Assembly: GCA_021307315.1 (NCBI GenBank) | Contig: JAJSPD010000080.1 | Coordinates: 1-64,000, forward strand | Direction: 5' to 3' | Length of the DNA stretch: 64,000 bases | Source: Bisporella sp. PMI_857 | Taxonomy: Eukaryota > Ascomycota > Leotiomycetes > Helotiales > Helotiaceae | Shown here: in pieces, positions 42,444 through 53,251 of the stretch | Layout of the letters: every line of letters begins with the position of its first letter | How positions within the stretch are numbered: position 1 is the first letter of the stretch | The notes under the pieces: model-generated | What the model was told of the DNA's origin: nothing | The model's database searches: none | What the model saw: only the letters and a program-made list of their open reading frames with translations | Program-made: the position numbers and the translations under genes

Positions 42444-43080
42444 ATGGCAGAAGAAAAAGCTACTCCTAAAATCAATACAGCCGCTGATATGGCACAATTA
42501 CGTAGAGAAGGCCGAATCCTTAGTTCCCAGGAACTCGAAGAACTTAGCACGAGAGTCACGGCCCTAGAAGAAATGGCAAAATTAGAGGACCGATTCAAAA
42601 TCTTGGAGAGCCGAAAGCGGCCAAGACCAATCACTGATATGGAAGGCAACCAGCCAAAACGTCAACGACAGCAGCGGTATCAACCAGAACCTTCTGTAGA
42701 CCCTTCTAGCTCTCACTGACATGCTTCAAGCATTCCCTCAACTATAAAGCCTGAGAGTTCAGAGTCAAGCTCTTCCGAAACCATACATCACACAAATAAG
42801 CGGCGCGGATATACCAGAGGCATCAAAACTACACCTAGCTACAATCTTAAACTCAACTCGAGCCTTGAAGAATGGGGTGTCTGGATGCACGACATGGAAC
42901 GCATATTCGAAGGCGACCCGGACCCTTATCCGAAAGGCAGCCAAAAAATACTCAAAGCGCTTGATTACTTGGATCCTGGCCTAAAATCTTTATGGTACAC
43001 TTACACCGCGAAAAAACGCATTCGAAAGTGGCCGGTATTCTTGGAATGGACTCGTGAGAATATACAGGGCAACAAACGGA
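42444..43080 (+). pseudogene. Gag fragment of the family B retrotransposon
   Basis: One frame starting MAEEKATPKINTAADM with a predicted coiled coil (LSSQELEELSTRVTALEEM) and a basic segment (ESRKRPRP), a stop TGA at 42717-42719, and then NLKLNSSLEEWGVWMHDMER, KILKALDYLDP and RKWPVFLEWTREN. The latter blocks resemble the capsid part of Ty3/gypsy-like fungal Gag proteins. At about 43070 the frame runs into another piece of family B (AACGGAGGGCAGCAGG, 43072-43190), so pol is missing. Inference: a truncated LTR retrotransposon. Confidence 0.6.
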
Positions 43081-43191
43081 GGGCAGCAGGAAGGATTGCG
43101 ATATAGCAGGTAAAGACATGTATGATATCAGGACACGTGACTGGTATGCAAAAGTAGTAGTATTGTATTGATATGAAATGTAGGTTTCCAA

Positions 43192-44133
43192 CGGGTTCCA
43201 GTTGGGCCAGGCTAGAAAAATCTTGACCCAGGCTAGAAATTTCCTTGGCAAATCGCCAAGGTACGCTCAGGCCTGGCTCAACTCTTTGTGCAACCATTTG
43301 AAGCCTGGGTGAACTTAAGCGAATAACCAAATGTAGTTAAAATTATGCTTGGCATATCCTCAATATAGGCTTAGCGTGTAAAGGATTATATATTGTAAGC
43401 ATATCCTAGTATTTATTTTTACTACAGAAAGACTATTACAGTATAATAAGCAGAACAATTGGCATATTTTTAGCATATGTTTAGTATATGTGAAGTATAT
43501 GTGTAACAGCCAGGGTCGGTTAAAGACGGCCACCGTGACAGCCTAACAGCCAGCCGAAGGCTTTTCAGCTGTAGTACTTTTAGGGCTGCAAGCGGCACGC
43601 TCCGCCCATGGCCAGCTACAGGCTCACAGCTACAGCACAGTTACAAGATATAAGGAACAGCTAGAGCTCTCTGGAGAAGGGCAAGCTTGAGGTTTCTCCT
43701 GTTAGACTTACAAGTATACTTCTGATATCAATACATCACTGTTGCAACCACAGCGCTTGTCACGTGTTCTCACTTGTTATATTGCAATCCCTCCTGCTGC
43801 CCTCTTATTGTTACAGTATATGCTGAACATATACTTCATGAAAACTTCTACTTACACTAAGTTTATTTATTTATTTAATTACAAATTTACTTGCAGTAGT
43901 TTTAATAGTCGAATCAATTAAGCAATGCAAAAGTACAAAGTTATAACGCTTTATTTCAAAGTTCAAAAGTTATATTGTACTCGTCGCTATAAAAAACGCG
44001 AAGCACGTTTTCTCAGTGTGGCTTATTTTATGCTTGGCATATGCCGAGGTGAGATTTCTAGCCTGGCTAAGCTCTCAAAGCTACGATTTCTGGCCTGGGC
44101 CAAGATTTTCTAGCCTGGCCCAACTGTAACCCC
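43192..44133. mobile_element. Second copy of the 9-bp-TSD MITE, split by a family B LTR
   Basis: Ends CGGGTTCCAGTTGGGCC and GGCCCAACTGTAACCCC match the element at 26846-27499, as does the AT-rich interior. Without the LTR (43502-43815) it is about 620 bp. No target duplication remains at this site. Confidence 0.8.
43502..43815 (+). repeat. Solo LTR, family B copy 3, inside the MITE
   Basis: From TGTAACAGCCAGGGTCGG to TATTGTTACA. GTATATG occurs directly before (43495-43501) and after it (43816-43822). The surroundings are rich in this motif, so the duplication is likely but not certain. Confidence 0.8.
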
Positions 44134-44145
44134 AATCTATAAGAG

Positions 44146-44481
44146 ACTCAATTTTGCCCTCCTCCAAGGAGTTCTAGCTTCCTTTTATATCTTTCGCACC
44201 TCGACTGTGTTGTATTCTTTCTTTACAGCCACCAAGCTTGTGATTTGCTTGTGATTTGAATATCTCCGAAAGTACTCTACCAGCTGAAGCCCACGACATT
44301 CTAAGTCCCACGCCTTTGTAGCGGCTGCAAGCCTGTAGCTGTAAGCCCGTGACTGGCCATGGGCTGGTTACGCCGTTTGCAGCCCTGAAGGTGCTGCAGC
44401 TGAAAACCTTATTTCCTCTTGTAAGGACTTTTATTTCATACCCAGGGTCTTGAACTAGTTTGACGGATCCTGGCTGTTACA
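44146..44481 (-). repeat. Family B repeat, diverged copy
   Basis: Contains GCTGTAAGCCCGTGACTGGCC and ends ATCCTGGCTGTTACA, in reverse orientation. Left end truncated against the MITE. Confidence 0.6.
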
Positions 44482-44504
44482 TGCGTACTATCACATACAT
44501 CCCA

Positions 44505-45480
44505 CAAGCTTCAACCCTGTGACGTTGGCATATTTAGACCACTCAAGACGGCTTATCGAGAGGAGGCCGAGCGTTTGTACCGAGGTGGCTCAAATATGAT
44601 CGGGAAGCAGCATTTCACCCTCTTTTATGATCGTGCCCACCAAAAGGCACTTAACCACAGAAACGTGATATCTGGCTGGTCCAAAACTGGGCTTCTCCCG
44701 TTTAATCCTGACAGAGTCCTAAGGGATATTCAAAAGCCAGAGATGACTGTCTATTCATTACCCGATGATACTAAGAAACTATATGCTTCATCAGAATCCT
44801 GTAACAACCGGTATGCCCAAGGTGCGACACGGAGATCATGGCACGGGATCAGGAGGCTGATGATCAGGGTATGAGGGGTTTCAGAGCCGATACGGCGGAG
44901 AGTCGGAGTCGCCTATATAAAGGGCCTGCTTCTATTCTCTACAGTTGTTCCTTATGTTTTTGTATCCTTCGTAGATAGACCCATAAGGCAATCACTGTCA
45001 GCCTATTGTACGCACTCCCATATGCCTCTATTCTAGCCCGTGATTCCTTGCGTCGTTACAAATCCCAGCTTGAGACCTTTAAAACATCAGAAAGTTTGAT
45101 GTCTTTGTTTAATCGTATTGAGAAGAGCATCGTGCAGGTAATGAAATTGATCGTAGCTGCAGAAGTAGCATCCGAAAGTTGGCAAATGCGGCTGAGAATG
45201 CTTTCATTAACAGAGCTATTCTCCTGAATGAGACCTTGTTGCCATTCGAGCAGAACAACGAGAAAACCATTCGGAAATACCTCAAAGCAAAAGTGGTGGG
45301 CAGTGCAAGAGTGATGAGTTACGAAGATATTTGTCGAAGCGCAAAAGCAACATGATGCCAAAGATGCAGCGATTGAAACAGCTCGTGCTCGACGATCAAA
45401 ACGAAAGCTTACCACTCGGGTTCTCGGAAATAGATCACGAGCTCAAGAATTGGAAAAAGCGGAATCTGAGATTATAGCGT
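44505..45480 (+). pseudogene. 3' half of a Pogo-type transposase, split by a solo LTR
   Basis: Starts within the last DDE1 block (CCCACAAGCTTCAACCCTGTG, equivalent to HKLQPCD) and continues with GGSNMIGKQHFT, NVISGWSKTGLLPFNPDRVLR. A family C LTR (44800-45060) interrupts it; after the LTR the frame continues SQLETFKTSESLMSLFNRIEKSI, equivalent to the segment after residue 410 of the intact gene at 50922. Then frame breaks and stops. It is closer to the 50922 gene than to the ones at 15815 or 22408. Confidence 0.75.
44800..45060 (+). repeat. Solo LTR, family C copy 2, TSD AATCC
   Basis: 261 bp from TGTAACAACCGGTATGCC to GCGTCGTTACA, with CCTATATAAAGGGCC. Perfect AATCC duplications at 44795-44799 and 45061-45065. 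It sits inside a transposase gene. Confidence 0.92.
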
Positions 45481-46128
45481 TGGGAACAGGAGCGTATTGC
45501 ACTGTGATTAGATTTTGAAAAGACGAGAAATTAAGTATTGTGTTTTACTAGCCACAAGGTAATATGTTGCAAAACCCGATTTTATTGTGACAAAACATCG
45601 TTTATGGTTCCTACAGAAATTGTGCAATTAGTCCTGACATCTTATTGCTTGCAGATCGGGAGTAACAAGGGAATGCGTTCACCCAAGACAATTTGATTAT
45701 TAACGGCTGAGGAGGCATTTTCGAATGCGTGGACAATCATGATGCGAAAATGCGTCAATTCTACACCAAAATCATTTCACACCCTGTCTCGGCCCGTGCG
45801 CGGCCCGCAGCGCTGTCTTCCATGGTGGGGAAAGCACACTTCTGGTGCACACAGTTGTCTGGAGTGCAGTTGCACATGTTTAGTTTTGGGCGGGTCTCAA
45901 CGATCCAGCCACAGCCCCTGCCGGAGGCTTCATCGCCCGATCTTCCGCCCCCACATGCTGTGGGTAATCAGCCTTGTCTTACCCCCTTCCTGAGGGTCAG
46001 CCGCACCAACTCAATGAAGCTTTCAGCTTCTGAACAACAAACCATCGTGCTTTCATCTACAAAAATACGGCATATTTTGTCGCCAGAAAAGTTTATGATG
46101 GTGTTAACTACGCTTGATTCCGTAGGCG
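45481..46128. other. Upstream region of the hydrolase-NB-ARC-TPR pseudogene
   Basis: The open frame at 45729-46187 has no recognisable domain and overlaps the NLR start, so I leave it out. Presumed old promoter. Confidence 0.35.
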
Positions 46129-49100
46129 ATGAGCCTGGTAGAGCATTACTACACACTTTGGAGTATGTGGGACCTGGTTCACATTGACAGCGCTAACTAT
46201 GTTTTGACAGTATCGTTGTTGTACACGGACTTAACGGTGATCCGCTTTTTTCGTGGACTCATCCGGTGACAAAAGCATTCTGGCCGCAAGACTTCCTGCC
46301 TCTCGATATTCCCGAAGCTCGTGTGATGACTTTCGGGTATAATGCTACTGCGGCTTTCGGCAACACGACGGCAGATATTGTGGACCACGCGAAAGATCTT
46401 TTAGGGAGTCTTCTCGATAAACGAGAAATAGATGAAGAGCAGCGGAGACCGATTATATTCATCGCGCACTCTCTTGGGGGTATTGTTGTGAAGCAAGTAT
46501 GCTGAAGCCTCGCGGATACAAATCTATCATCTAACAAATCAGGCTTTACTTTCAGCCCGGATTGAATCGCAATATTCCTCAATCAACGAGAGCACTGTAG
46601 GAATCATCTTTTTCGGCACTCCACATACTGGAAGCGAAAAAGCAGCATATGGAAAAATTCTGGGAAGTGTTGCATCGGCTATGATCAATAAGCCGTCATC
46701 GAAGCTCCTCAGCGCTCTACAGAGTAATAGTGACATATTGGCTCGACTCACGTCTGATTTTAGGCATCAGTTGCCACAATACCAAATTGTCACTTTTTAT
46801 GAAACACGGCCGATGGGGCTGTTCAAAAAAGAGGTCAGTGCAAACGTGGATAGTGTGTAACGCGTCTGCCTCCTTGAATCTAATCGCCTACAGATCGTTG
46901 AGAAGCAGTCGGCATTGCTACAAGTGGCTGGAGAGGACCAACAGCCGATCAACGCTAATCATCGGGATATGTGCAAGTTCGCTGCCCGAGATGATGAGAA
47001 TTATGAGAAACTGTTCAAAAGAATACGCCGAATGCTGAAAGCGAAGAATAGAAATGAAGCCAGTAAAGCATGTACGTAGCTTTTATACTATTAAGATGGT
47101 TAAGTGCGCTTATATTTTATTATAGCTTCTGGTAACAAATTCTATTTTGTTCCACATAATGTCAGCGCAAGTTTCACTGGAAGAGACGATGTGTGTACTT
47201 AAATTCGAGATAGCTGTATTCTGCGTAACTCCACTGGCACACAGCGTCGCTTTGTTTTATATGGCCTTGGTGGTTCCGGAAAAACCCAAGTTGCTTTGAA
47301 GTTCACGCAAGATCATCGCGAAAGGTACTGAATGTTATATTTACAAGCTCGGCTAACAATATCAGTTACTGGGGCATTTTTTTGGATCGATTGCAGTACT
47401 ATACAGGCAATCGAACAAGGATTCATTAAAGTCGCTCGATTTTTCAAGATCGAAGAAAACATAAACGCGACACGGACATGGTTCTCAAACATCTCAAATA
47501 ATTGGCTTCTTTTATTCGATAACGCGGATGATGCTTCGATTGACATTTCTCGATATTTTCCAAGCGGCGGACGAGGGACTATTGTGATAACTACCAGAAA
47601 TCCTGAATGCAGAGTTCACCAGACAGTTGGTTCATATGAGTTTTCTGGGATGAAGACCGAAGAAGCCATTACTTTGCTCCTTAAACTGGTCGGAAAAGAA
47701 AACAGCTCCCAACATGAATACGAGGCGGCAAAAAGTGTCGTAAGCACATTAAGCAACCTCGCTTTGGCCATTATCCAAGCTGGTGCTGCTATCCGGCAAA
47801 ATTTATGCCGGCTCGAGGATTATTGTGAATTGTATCAGTGTCGCCGGCAGGAACTTTTAAGCTATGCGCCATCTCAAGCTAGGTCTGGTTATAAGTACAC
47901 GGTTTACACAACTTGGGGAGTCTCTATTAATATAATCAAAAGCTGAGAAGGTGAAGCACCCGGCCGTGCTTTGGAACTTCTTCGAATATTTTGTTTCCTT
48001 CACTATGACGGTATATCCGAGGAAATTTTCAAGCAGGGTTGGCAGAACTTGGAAAATGGATCCGACTTAGAGTATACAGCTTTAGGCCAAATTCGTTGGC
48101 TATATAAAGGCGACTTATCGACATGGGATCCTTACACATTCCGAGAAGCAATAGTTCTTTTATCATCTTTCTCTTTAATCAAGATTGATGAGTTTAACAA
48201 TTTTTCTCTCCACCCACTTGTTCATATATGGGCTCGAGATAGATTAAATGCGGAAGAGCAAATAAAGGCGGCAGCTTTAACGGCGCTAATATTAGCAAAT
48301 TCGATATCTTTTGGAGACGAGGTCTTTGACTTTATATATAGGAGATCTTTATTATCACATATTCTATGCTGCATGAAACATTTCAAGCTCCAGAATAAAA
48401 CTATACATAGCCAGGAAGAAGAGATCATAATAGCTTCGAAATTTGCTCAAGTATATGTAGATTCCGGACAGTGGCGAAACGCATGTGAGCTTAGAGAAGA
48501 GGTGCTCGAGGCGAGAAAAAGGACACTTGGAGATGAGCACCCAGATACTTTGTTGTCGATGAATAATCTTGCGTCAAGTTATAGCGATCTAGGTCGAATG
48601 CAAGAAGCAGTTAAGCTTAAAGAAAAGGTGCTCAAAGCGGGTAAAAGAACGTTTGGAGATGAGCATCCAAAAACTTTGACCTCGATGAACAATCTTGCGT
48701 CAAGTTATAGCGATCTAGGTCGAATGCAAGAAGCAGTTGAGCTTAGAGAAAAAGTGCTTGAAGCGAGAAAAAGAACGCTTGGAGATGAGCACCCAGATAC
48801 TTTGATGTCGATGAACAATCTTGCATCAAGTTATAGCGATCTAGGTCGAATGCAAGCAGTTGAGCTTGAGGAAAAAGTGCTCGAGGCGAGAAAAAGAACG
48901 TTTGGAGATTAGCATCCAAAAACTTTGATGTCGATGAATAATCTTACGTCAAGTTATAGCGATCTAGGTCGAATGCAAAAAGCAGTTAAGCTTAGAGAAA
49001 AAGTGCTCGAAGCGAGTAAAAGAACGCTTGGTGAAGAGCACCTAGATGCTTTGGTTTCGGCGAGCAATCTTGATGTCTACTTAGACATTCCAGAGTCGCA

Positions 49101-49221
49101 TATTTCGTCACAGGATCCGAATGTAAGCTTTTCTGTAGATATCAAGCAGGCAGGAAAAGCAGAGCCTAGGGTCCGACGGAGGCTGAAGATCTGGTTTAAA
49201 ACTAAGTTTGAAGGAAGATGA
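46129..49221 (+). pseudogene. Broken NLR: alpha/beta hydrolase-NB-ARC-TPR
   Basis: Exons I can place: 46129-46166, 46211-46496, 46543-46833, 46894-47071, 47126-47324 and 47366-49221, all with GT-AG junctions. The N-terminal alpha/beta hydrolase has IVVVHGLNGDP, the Ser elbow AHSLGG and a His in INANHRD. The NB-ARC core has GLGGSGKT (P-loop, about 47262-47285) and LLLFDNADDA (Walker B). The C-terminus has five kinesin-light-chain-type TPRs of 42 aa (TLGDEHPDTL...MNNLASSYSDLGRM, 48490-49060). Damage: TAA at 47200-47202, an extra T in the T run near 47376-47382, TGA at 47944-47946 and TAG at 48910-48912. The TPRs are almost identical to each other, as in many fungal NLR repeat arrays. Such proteins are thought to detect non-self and release an effector activity. 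Confidence 0.85.
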
Positions 49222-49332
49222 CAAAAATTATCGTCCCAACCAGCGTTGCCACAACCTCTATTTTACTGTCGTCACCTACGGCTCATTGGAATAAGTTGTC
49301 CTATTTATGCGTGACGCTTAGAGTGCTGTAAG

Positions 49333-49554
49333 CGTCACGGCCCTGGCTTCTTTTCGACGGAGCTCGGCACCGGACACCACAGAGCTCGCTTATACTGGCC
49401 TCCGGCCAGTTCCTGTATATAGAGCGCTGCTTTCCTTCCCTTCTTCTGTCCGTAGCTTGTTCTCTTAGTTATTACAATTGATAGTTGTTCACACCTCTGA
49501 GTCCTTCCACCTGGATCTACGGATCGAGATCCCTGTTCAGCTTGAGTTGTTACA
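49333..49554 (+). repeat. Solo LTR, family A copy 5, TSD GTAAG
   Basis: Begins CGTCACGGCCCTGGC (first T changed to C) and ends GAGTTGTTACA. GTAAG at 49328-49332 and 49555-49559. It gives the reference ends for family A. Confidence 0.85.
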
Positions 49555-49572
49555 GTAAGTGTTCTGAACAAC

Positions 49573-50170
49573 GGAAGCGCAGATGACCAGGTAGGTTCAA
49601 GTTCCCCACCAGGTATGTTTTTGCTTATGTAATCCAATTTGACCACCAGGTGTGTTTTTGCTTACATAAGAAACATACCTGATGGGGCATTTCGCAAAAT
49701 TTACAGGCTATGTTACAGGGCTTAACCTTATAAGCAACGCTATATTGTGCAAAGTTTACAGGCTATGTTACAGGGCTTAACCCTATAAGCAACGCTATAT
49801 TGTGCAAAATTTACAGGCCTTGTTACAGGGCTTAACTCTATAAGCAGCGCTATATCGCCCAAAATTTACAGGCTTTGTTACAGGGCTTAACTTTATAAGC
49901 AGCGCTATATCGTAGAAAATTTACAGGCTTTGTTACAGGGCTTGACTCTATAAGCAGCGCTATATCGCCCAAAATTTACAGGCTTTATTACAGAGCCTAG
50001 CTTTATAAACAGCGCTGAACTTAACTTTGTAATATTAAAAAAAAATTAATAATTTGTTACCGACTAGTTATAGACCAGTTACTAGTACATTTGCTTTACC
50101 AGGTATGTTTTTTCGCTTAAAAAAACATACCTGGTGGGGAACTTGAACCTACCTGGTCATCTGCCACTCT
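49573..50170. mobile_element. TIR element with 9-bp TSD and internal minisatellite
   Basis: Inverted termini centred on CAGATGACCAGGTAGGTTCA (49579 and, reversed, 50143-50162) extend for about 45 bp into ACCAGGTATGTTTTT. CTGAACAAC flanks it at 49564-49572 and 50171-50179. The middle is a 55-bp tandem array. No coding capacity. The duplication length suggests Mutator-type mobilisation. Confidence 0.75.
49700..50029. repeat. Six tandem copies of a 55-bp unit
   Basis: Unit starts TTTACAGGCTATGTTACAGG and repeats exactly every 55 bp (49700, 49755, 49810, 49865, 49920, 49975). Each contains GGCTTAAC..TATAAGCA and GCGCTATAT. Copies differ by a few bases; the last is the most diverged. Confidence 0.9.
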
Positions 50171-50327
50171 CTGAACAACTCCTCAACTCGGCAACCGGGT
50201 CTGCTTACATTGCTGACAATCATGGATAGCCAAGCTCCGACACAGGAACTCCAAGAGCAAGCCAAGGATCCAGAAATCCAACCAATGTAGGGATGTTCCT
50301 TATCGTTAGAGATTGCAGAGCTTTGTA

Positions 50328-50921
50328 ACGTCTATCCCTGCGTGCCGAAAAAGCTTGCGTGCCGAAAAGGTTTCACGGTTTTGGGGTGTGAAAAATAGTC
50401 CACGCAGATATATCAAGTTATACTTAGTTTATTATTGTTCTTTAGGTATTTCTCCACAAGTATTCTGGACTCAATAGGGAAATACTACAATTGTAGCAAT
50501 GCTGTTGATCATCTTGTCGCCGGCGTTGAAATTTACTTGAGCTGTTCCCCCCTGCTTTAACCTGACTATCGACCTGTCTTTAAATTTCGGAACCATAGCA
50601 TAAAGCTTCTATCAAAACTATATAAAGCTTATAAACTTTAGAGATATAGAGAACAAAGAATCCCAATGCCGAATTTATCCGGGCAAAGTGGGAGGTACGC
50701 AGAACGCTACACAGCCTAATAAGCGAAGAAGTGGCTTGAATATAATATCATATTTTACACAACTCTAGTCGTAGTTAAAATAGCATGTTTATAGCAGTGC
50801 ACGTGAGGTGTGGCGCACCAGGCGTTCCGTAGAAGCTTCCAGAACAGCCATGATACGTGGCACCTTCCAATCATCCTAATTCTATCCCATCTTCATGTTA
50901 CACATAACAAGGTAATTCCTC
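50328..50921 (+). mobile_element. Left terminus of the autonomous Pogo-type element
   Basis: Preceded by TA (50326-50327). Starts ACGTCTATCCCTGCGTGCCG, with GTGCCGAAAA repeated within the first 45 bases. The first 200 bp align with 53252 onward. The 594 bp up to the transposase start are otherwise AT-rich untranslated sequence. Confidence 0.7.
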
Positions 50922-52688
50922 ATGAGCGCCCGTGCTAGTAGAGCCCTTGCAGAGGCACTTGTGCCGGGAGAGCCTCAAACGTATAATGCCAGATCAAAAC
51001 GCCAAGGACTTCCTTTGTCTACCCTTTATCATCGTGAGCATGGGCGACCCTCGAGGAAACAGAAGGCCGAAAGCCAACAGTATCTCACTGTGCCAGAAGA
51101 GAAAGCCCTCGAAGCCTTTTTGAAACTAATGTCTGACTTTGGATATCCTGTACGAATTAAGTTTTTACCTTCACTCGCTTTTAGTATCGCCCACCAGCGT
51201 TCCACGACAAATAAATCAATTAAGCCTCCAACCAAAAACTGGGCTCAGGCCTTTCAGAAGCGTCACTCAGCACTCAAATCACGAAGAGTTAGAGCAATAG
51301 ACTGGAAACGCCATGAGAACAATATATATAACAAAGTAGTACACTGGTTTGAGGTGATTGAAAAGGTGTTAAAAGACCCCGCTATTCTGCCAGAGAATGT
51401 CTATAATATGGACGAGACAGGAGTTATGCTATGCATGCTCGGCTTCGTCAAAGTCCTCCTGAGTAAGGAGGATCTGCGAGACTATAGAGGCACGGGCGTC
51501 AAGCGAACGATGGTCACTGCCATCGAGTGTATTAGTGCAAACGGTAAGTCTTTGTTACCAATGGTTATATGGCCAGCTACTACCCATCGAAGCAACTGGA
51601 CTACATTCCATACTCCTGGATGGCATTATGCATGCTCCGAATCTGGGTATACCGACTCCAAGATCACCTTGGAGTGGCTCAAGCGTGTGTTTGATTCCCA
51701 AACTAAAGGGCAAACTAATAAGAAACCACGAGTGCTGATTTGTGATGGTTTTGGTACGCACGAGACTCTCGAAGTGTTGGAGTTTTGTTTTGAAAACAAC
51801 ATTATCCTTTGTCGCCTCCCCTCTCATACCTCCCACAAGCTTCAGCCTTGTGACGTTGGAGTCTTTTCATCCTTGAAAGGCTTTTACCGCGACGAGGCTG
51901 ATGCTCTGTTTCGAGGAGGCGCGAATACAGTTGGTAAGGAGCATTTTACCTGTCTGTACAGTCCTTCAAGGGAAAAGGCATTCACAAAAAGAAATATTCT
52001 CGCGGCATGGGCTGCTTGTGGTTTGTTTCCATTTAACCCAGACAGAGTACTCAGAAAGACACCAAAGCCGCCCGCTCCATTAACTGTCCCGAGAGCCGAT
52101 GAGATAGAGGTGGGTAGTTGTCAGCATGACGAACTCCTACCGACGCCTGTAACACCAGTATCAGCAGAGGGCTTTATGTCGCTGCATAACCTGATTAAAC
52201 AAGATGCTCATGCACTCAATGAGAGAAGTATACCGCGCCTGCAGAGCTATGTAGAGAAGCTTGCCAATGCCGGCCAAAGATCTTTTGCCCAATGTGCCCT
52301 CCTCAAAGATCAAAATGAATTTTTGACTAAAATGAATAACGAAGCCAAAGTTCGCAAATCAACCAAGCCCGTAGTGCTAGGGAAGGGGCAGGGAAAGGTG
52401 ATGAGCTATGAGGACCTCGAGGAGGCGCGAGCAACGCGTGCTGCAAAAGACCTTATGAAAGACAAGGGGAAACGTGGTCGAAAGCGTAAGAAGAGTAGTG
52501 TGCAAGAGCCAGAGCCAGAGCCAGAGCCAGAAGTGGCGCATGCTGCGAAAGAGGTCATAACTGGCAAGAGGAAGCGTCGTCGGAGTCATAAAAGTGTTGT
52601 GCAAGAGGAGGATGGGCCAGAGCAAGAAGTGGCCCGCGCGATCGAAGCGCCAGGGCCATGGAGAGCACCAGTGGCGTGTATGTTTTAA
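50922..52688 (+). CDS. Intact Pogo/Fot-type transposase (DDE1)
   Basis: 588-aa single-exon transposase of the Tc1/mariner superfamily, Pogo branch, which cuts and pastes at TA. The N-terminus has a psq-like HTH (RALAEALVPGEPQTYNARSK region) and a CENP-B/Tc5-type HTH (about 60-135). The catalytic triad is complete: Asp in VYNMDETGVM (about residue 165), Asp in LICDGFGTHE and Asp in LQPCDVGVF, spaced as in DDxD enzymes. The C-terminus is Lys/Arg-rich with nuclear-type KRGRKRKK and an unusual PE repeat (EPEPEPEPE). No stops or frameshifts. The left inverted end is 594 bp upstream; a matching right end is found only at 57706, beyond a second left-type end at 53252. Confidence 0.92.
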   Translation: MSARASRALAEALVPGEPQTYNARSKRQGLPLSTLYHREHGRPSRKQKAESQQYLTVPEEKALEAFLKLMSDFGYPVRIKFLPSLAFSIAHQRSTTNKSIKPPTKNWAQAFQKRHSALKSRRVRAIDWKRHENNIYNKVVHWFEVIEKVLKDPAILPENVYNMDETGVMLCMLGFVKVLLSKEDLRDYRGTGVKRTMVTAIECISANGKSLLPMVIWPATTHRSNWTTFHTPGWHYACSESGYTDSKITLEWLKRVFDSQTKGQTNKKPRVLICDGFGTHETLEVLEFCFENNIILCRLPSHTSHKLQPCDVGVFSSLKGFYRDEADALFRGGANTVGKEHFTCLYSPSREKAFTKRNILAAWAACGLFPFNPDRVLRKTPKPPAPLTVPRADEIEVGSCQHDELLPTPVTPVSAEGFMSLHNLIKQDAHALNERSIPRLQSYVEKLANAGQRSFAQCALLKDQNEFLTKMNNEAKVRKSTKPVVLGKGQGKVMSYEDLEEARATRAAKDLMKDKGKRGRKRKKSSVQEPEPEPEPEVAHAAKEVITGKRKRRRSHKSVVQEEDGPEQEVARAIEAPGPWRAPVACMF

Positions 52689-53249
52689 AGAGTAGATTAT
52701 GGGGAACCATGTCGCTACAAAGGAATTGAATTCGAGTAGGTTTCTTGAGGTAGGCTTGCTCCTGGCTAACAATTGTATTTTAGTCAGTTATTGTGTTATC
52801 GGCGTAACGGATGAGATAGAAGGGATAGATTACCACTTTTCAGGATTTCAATATAATATCCTAACCACCGTTAACGTTACCGGTTATGTTGATTCTCTGT
52901 TTGTGACTCCATTTTCCTGTCGACAGATTATGCTTGATGCAATTTTTATCCGGAACCTTTGGATATCTCGCACACTGCAAGCACCGATGTGCTTCGAATC
53001 TTCGAGATTAGAGCAGTAGTAATAAAAGCAAAGAGTGGCGTGAACGAATGATATATCGCGACAAGAACGGTGTCGGCTGACAGAAATGGTGTGCGAATTC
53101 AGAGTGTTCAAATGCCGTGTCAGCAAGTTGCGCCTTCAAAATTTTCACTTTTAATGCGTCAGCCACAAGCACTAAAGAGCCACAAGGTTGGCAAGCAAAT
53201 CAGTTTGGATGAGCAATGACTGAAGTGAAGTGGAAAGGCAACATCCGAT
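52689..53249. other. Sequence between the transposase gene and the second Pogo-type left end
   Basis: 560 bp without a recognised gene. I looked for the right inverted end of the transposase-bearing element here and did not find one. Confidence 0.5.
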
Positions 53250-53251
53250 TA

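Noticed and set aside
45729..46187. 152-aa plus-strand frame before the hydrolase exon
   Set aside because: No recognisable domain, and a better start (ATG 46129) with a proper intron leads directly into the hydrolase.
49700..50029. 55-bp repeats as a CRISPR or centromeric array
   Set aside because: No unique spacers and only six units inside a short TIR element.
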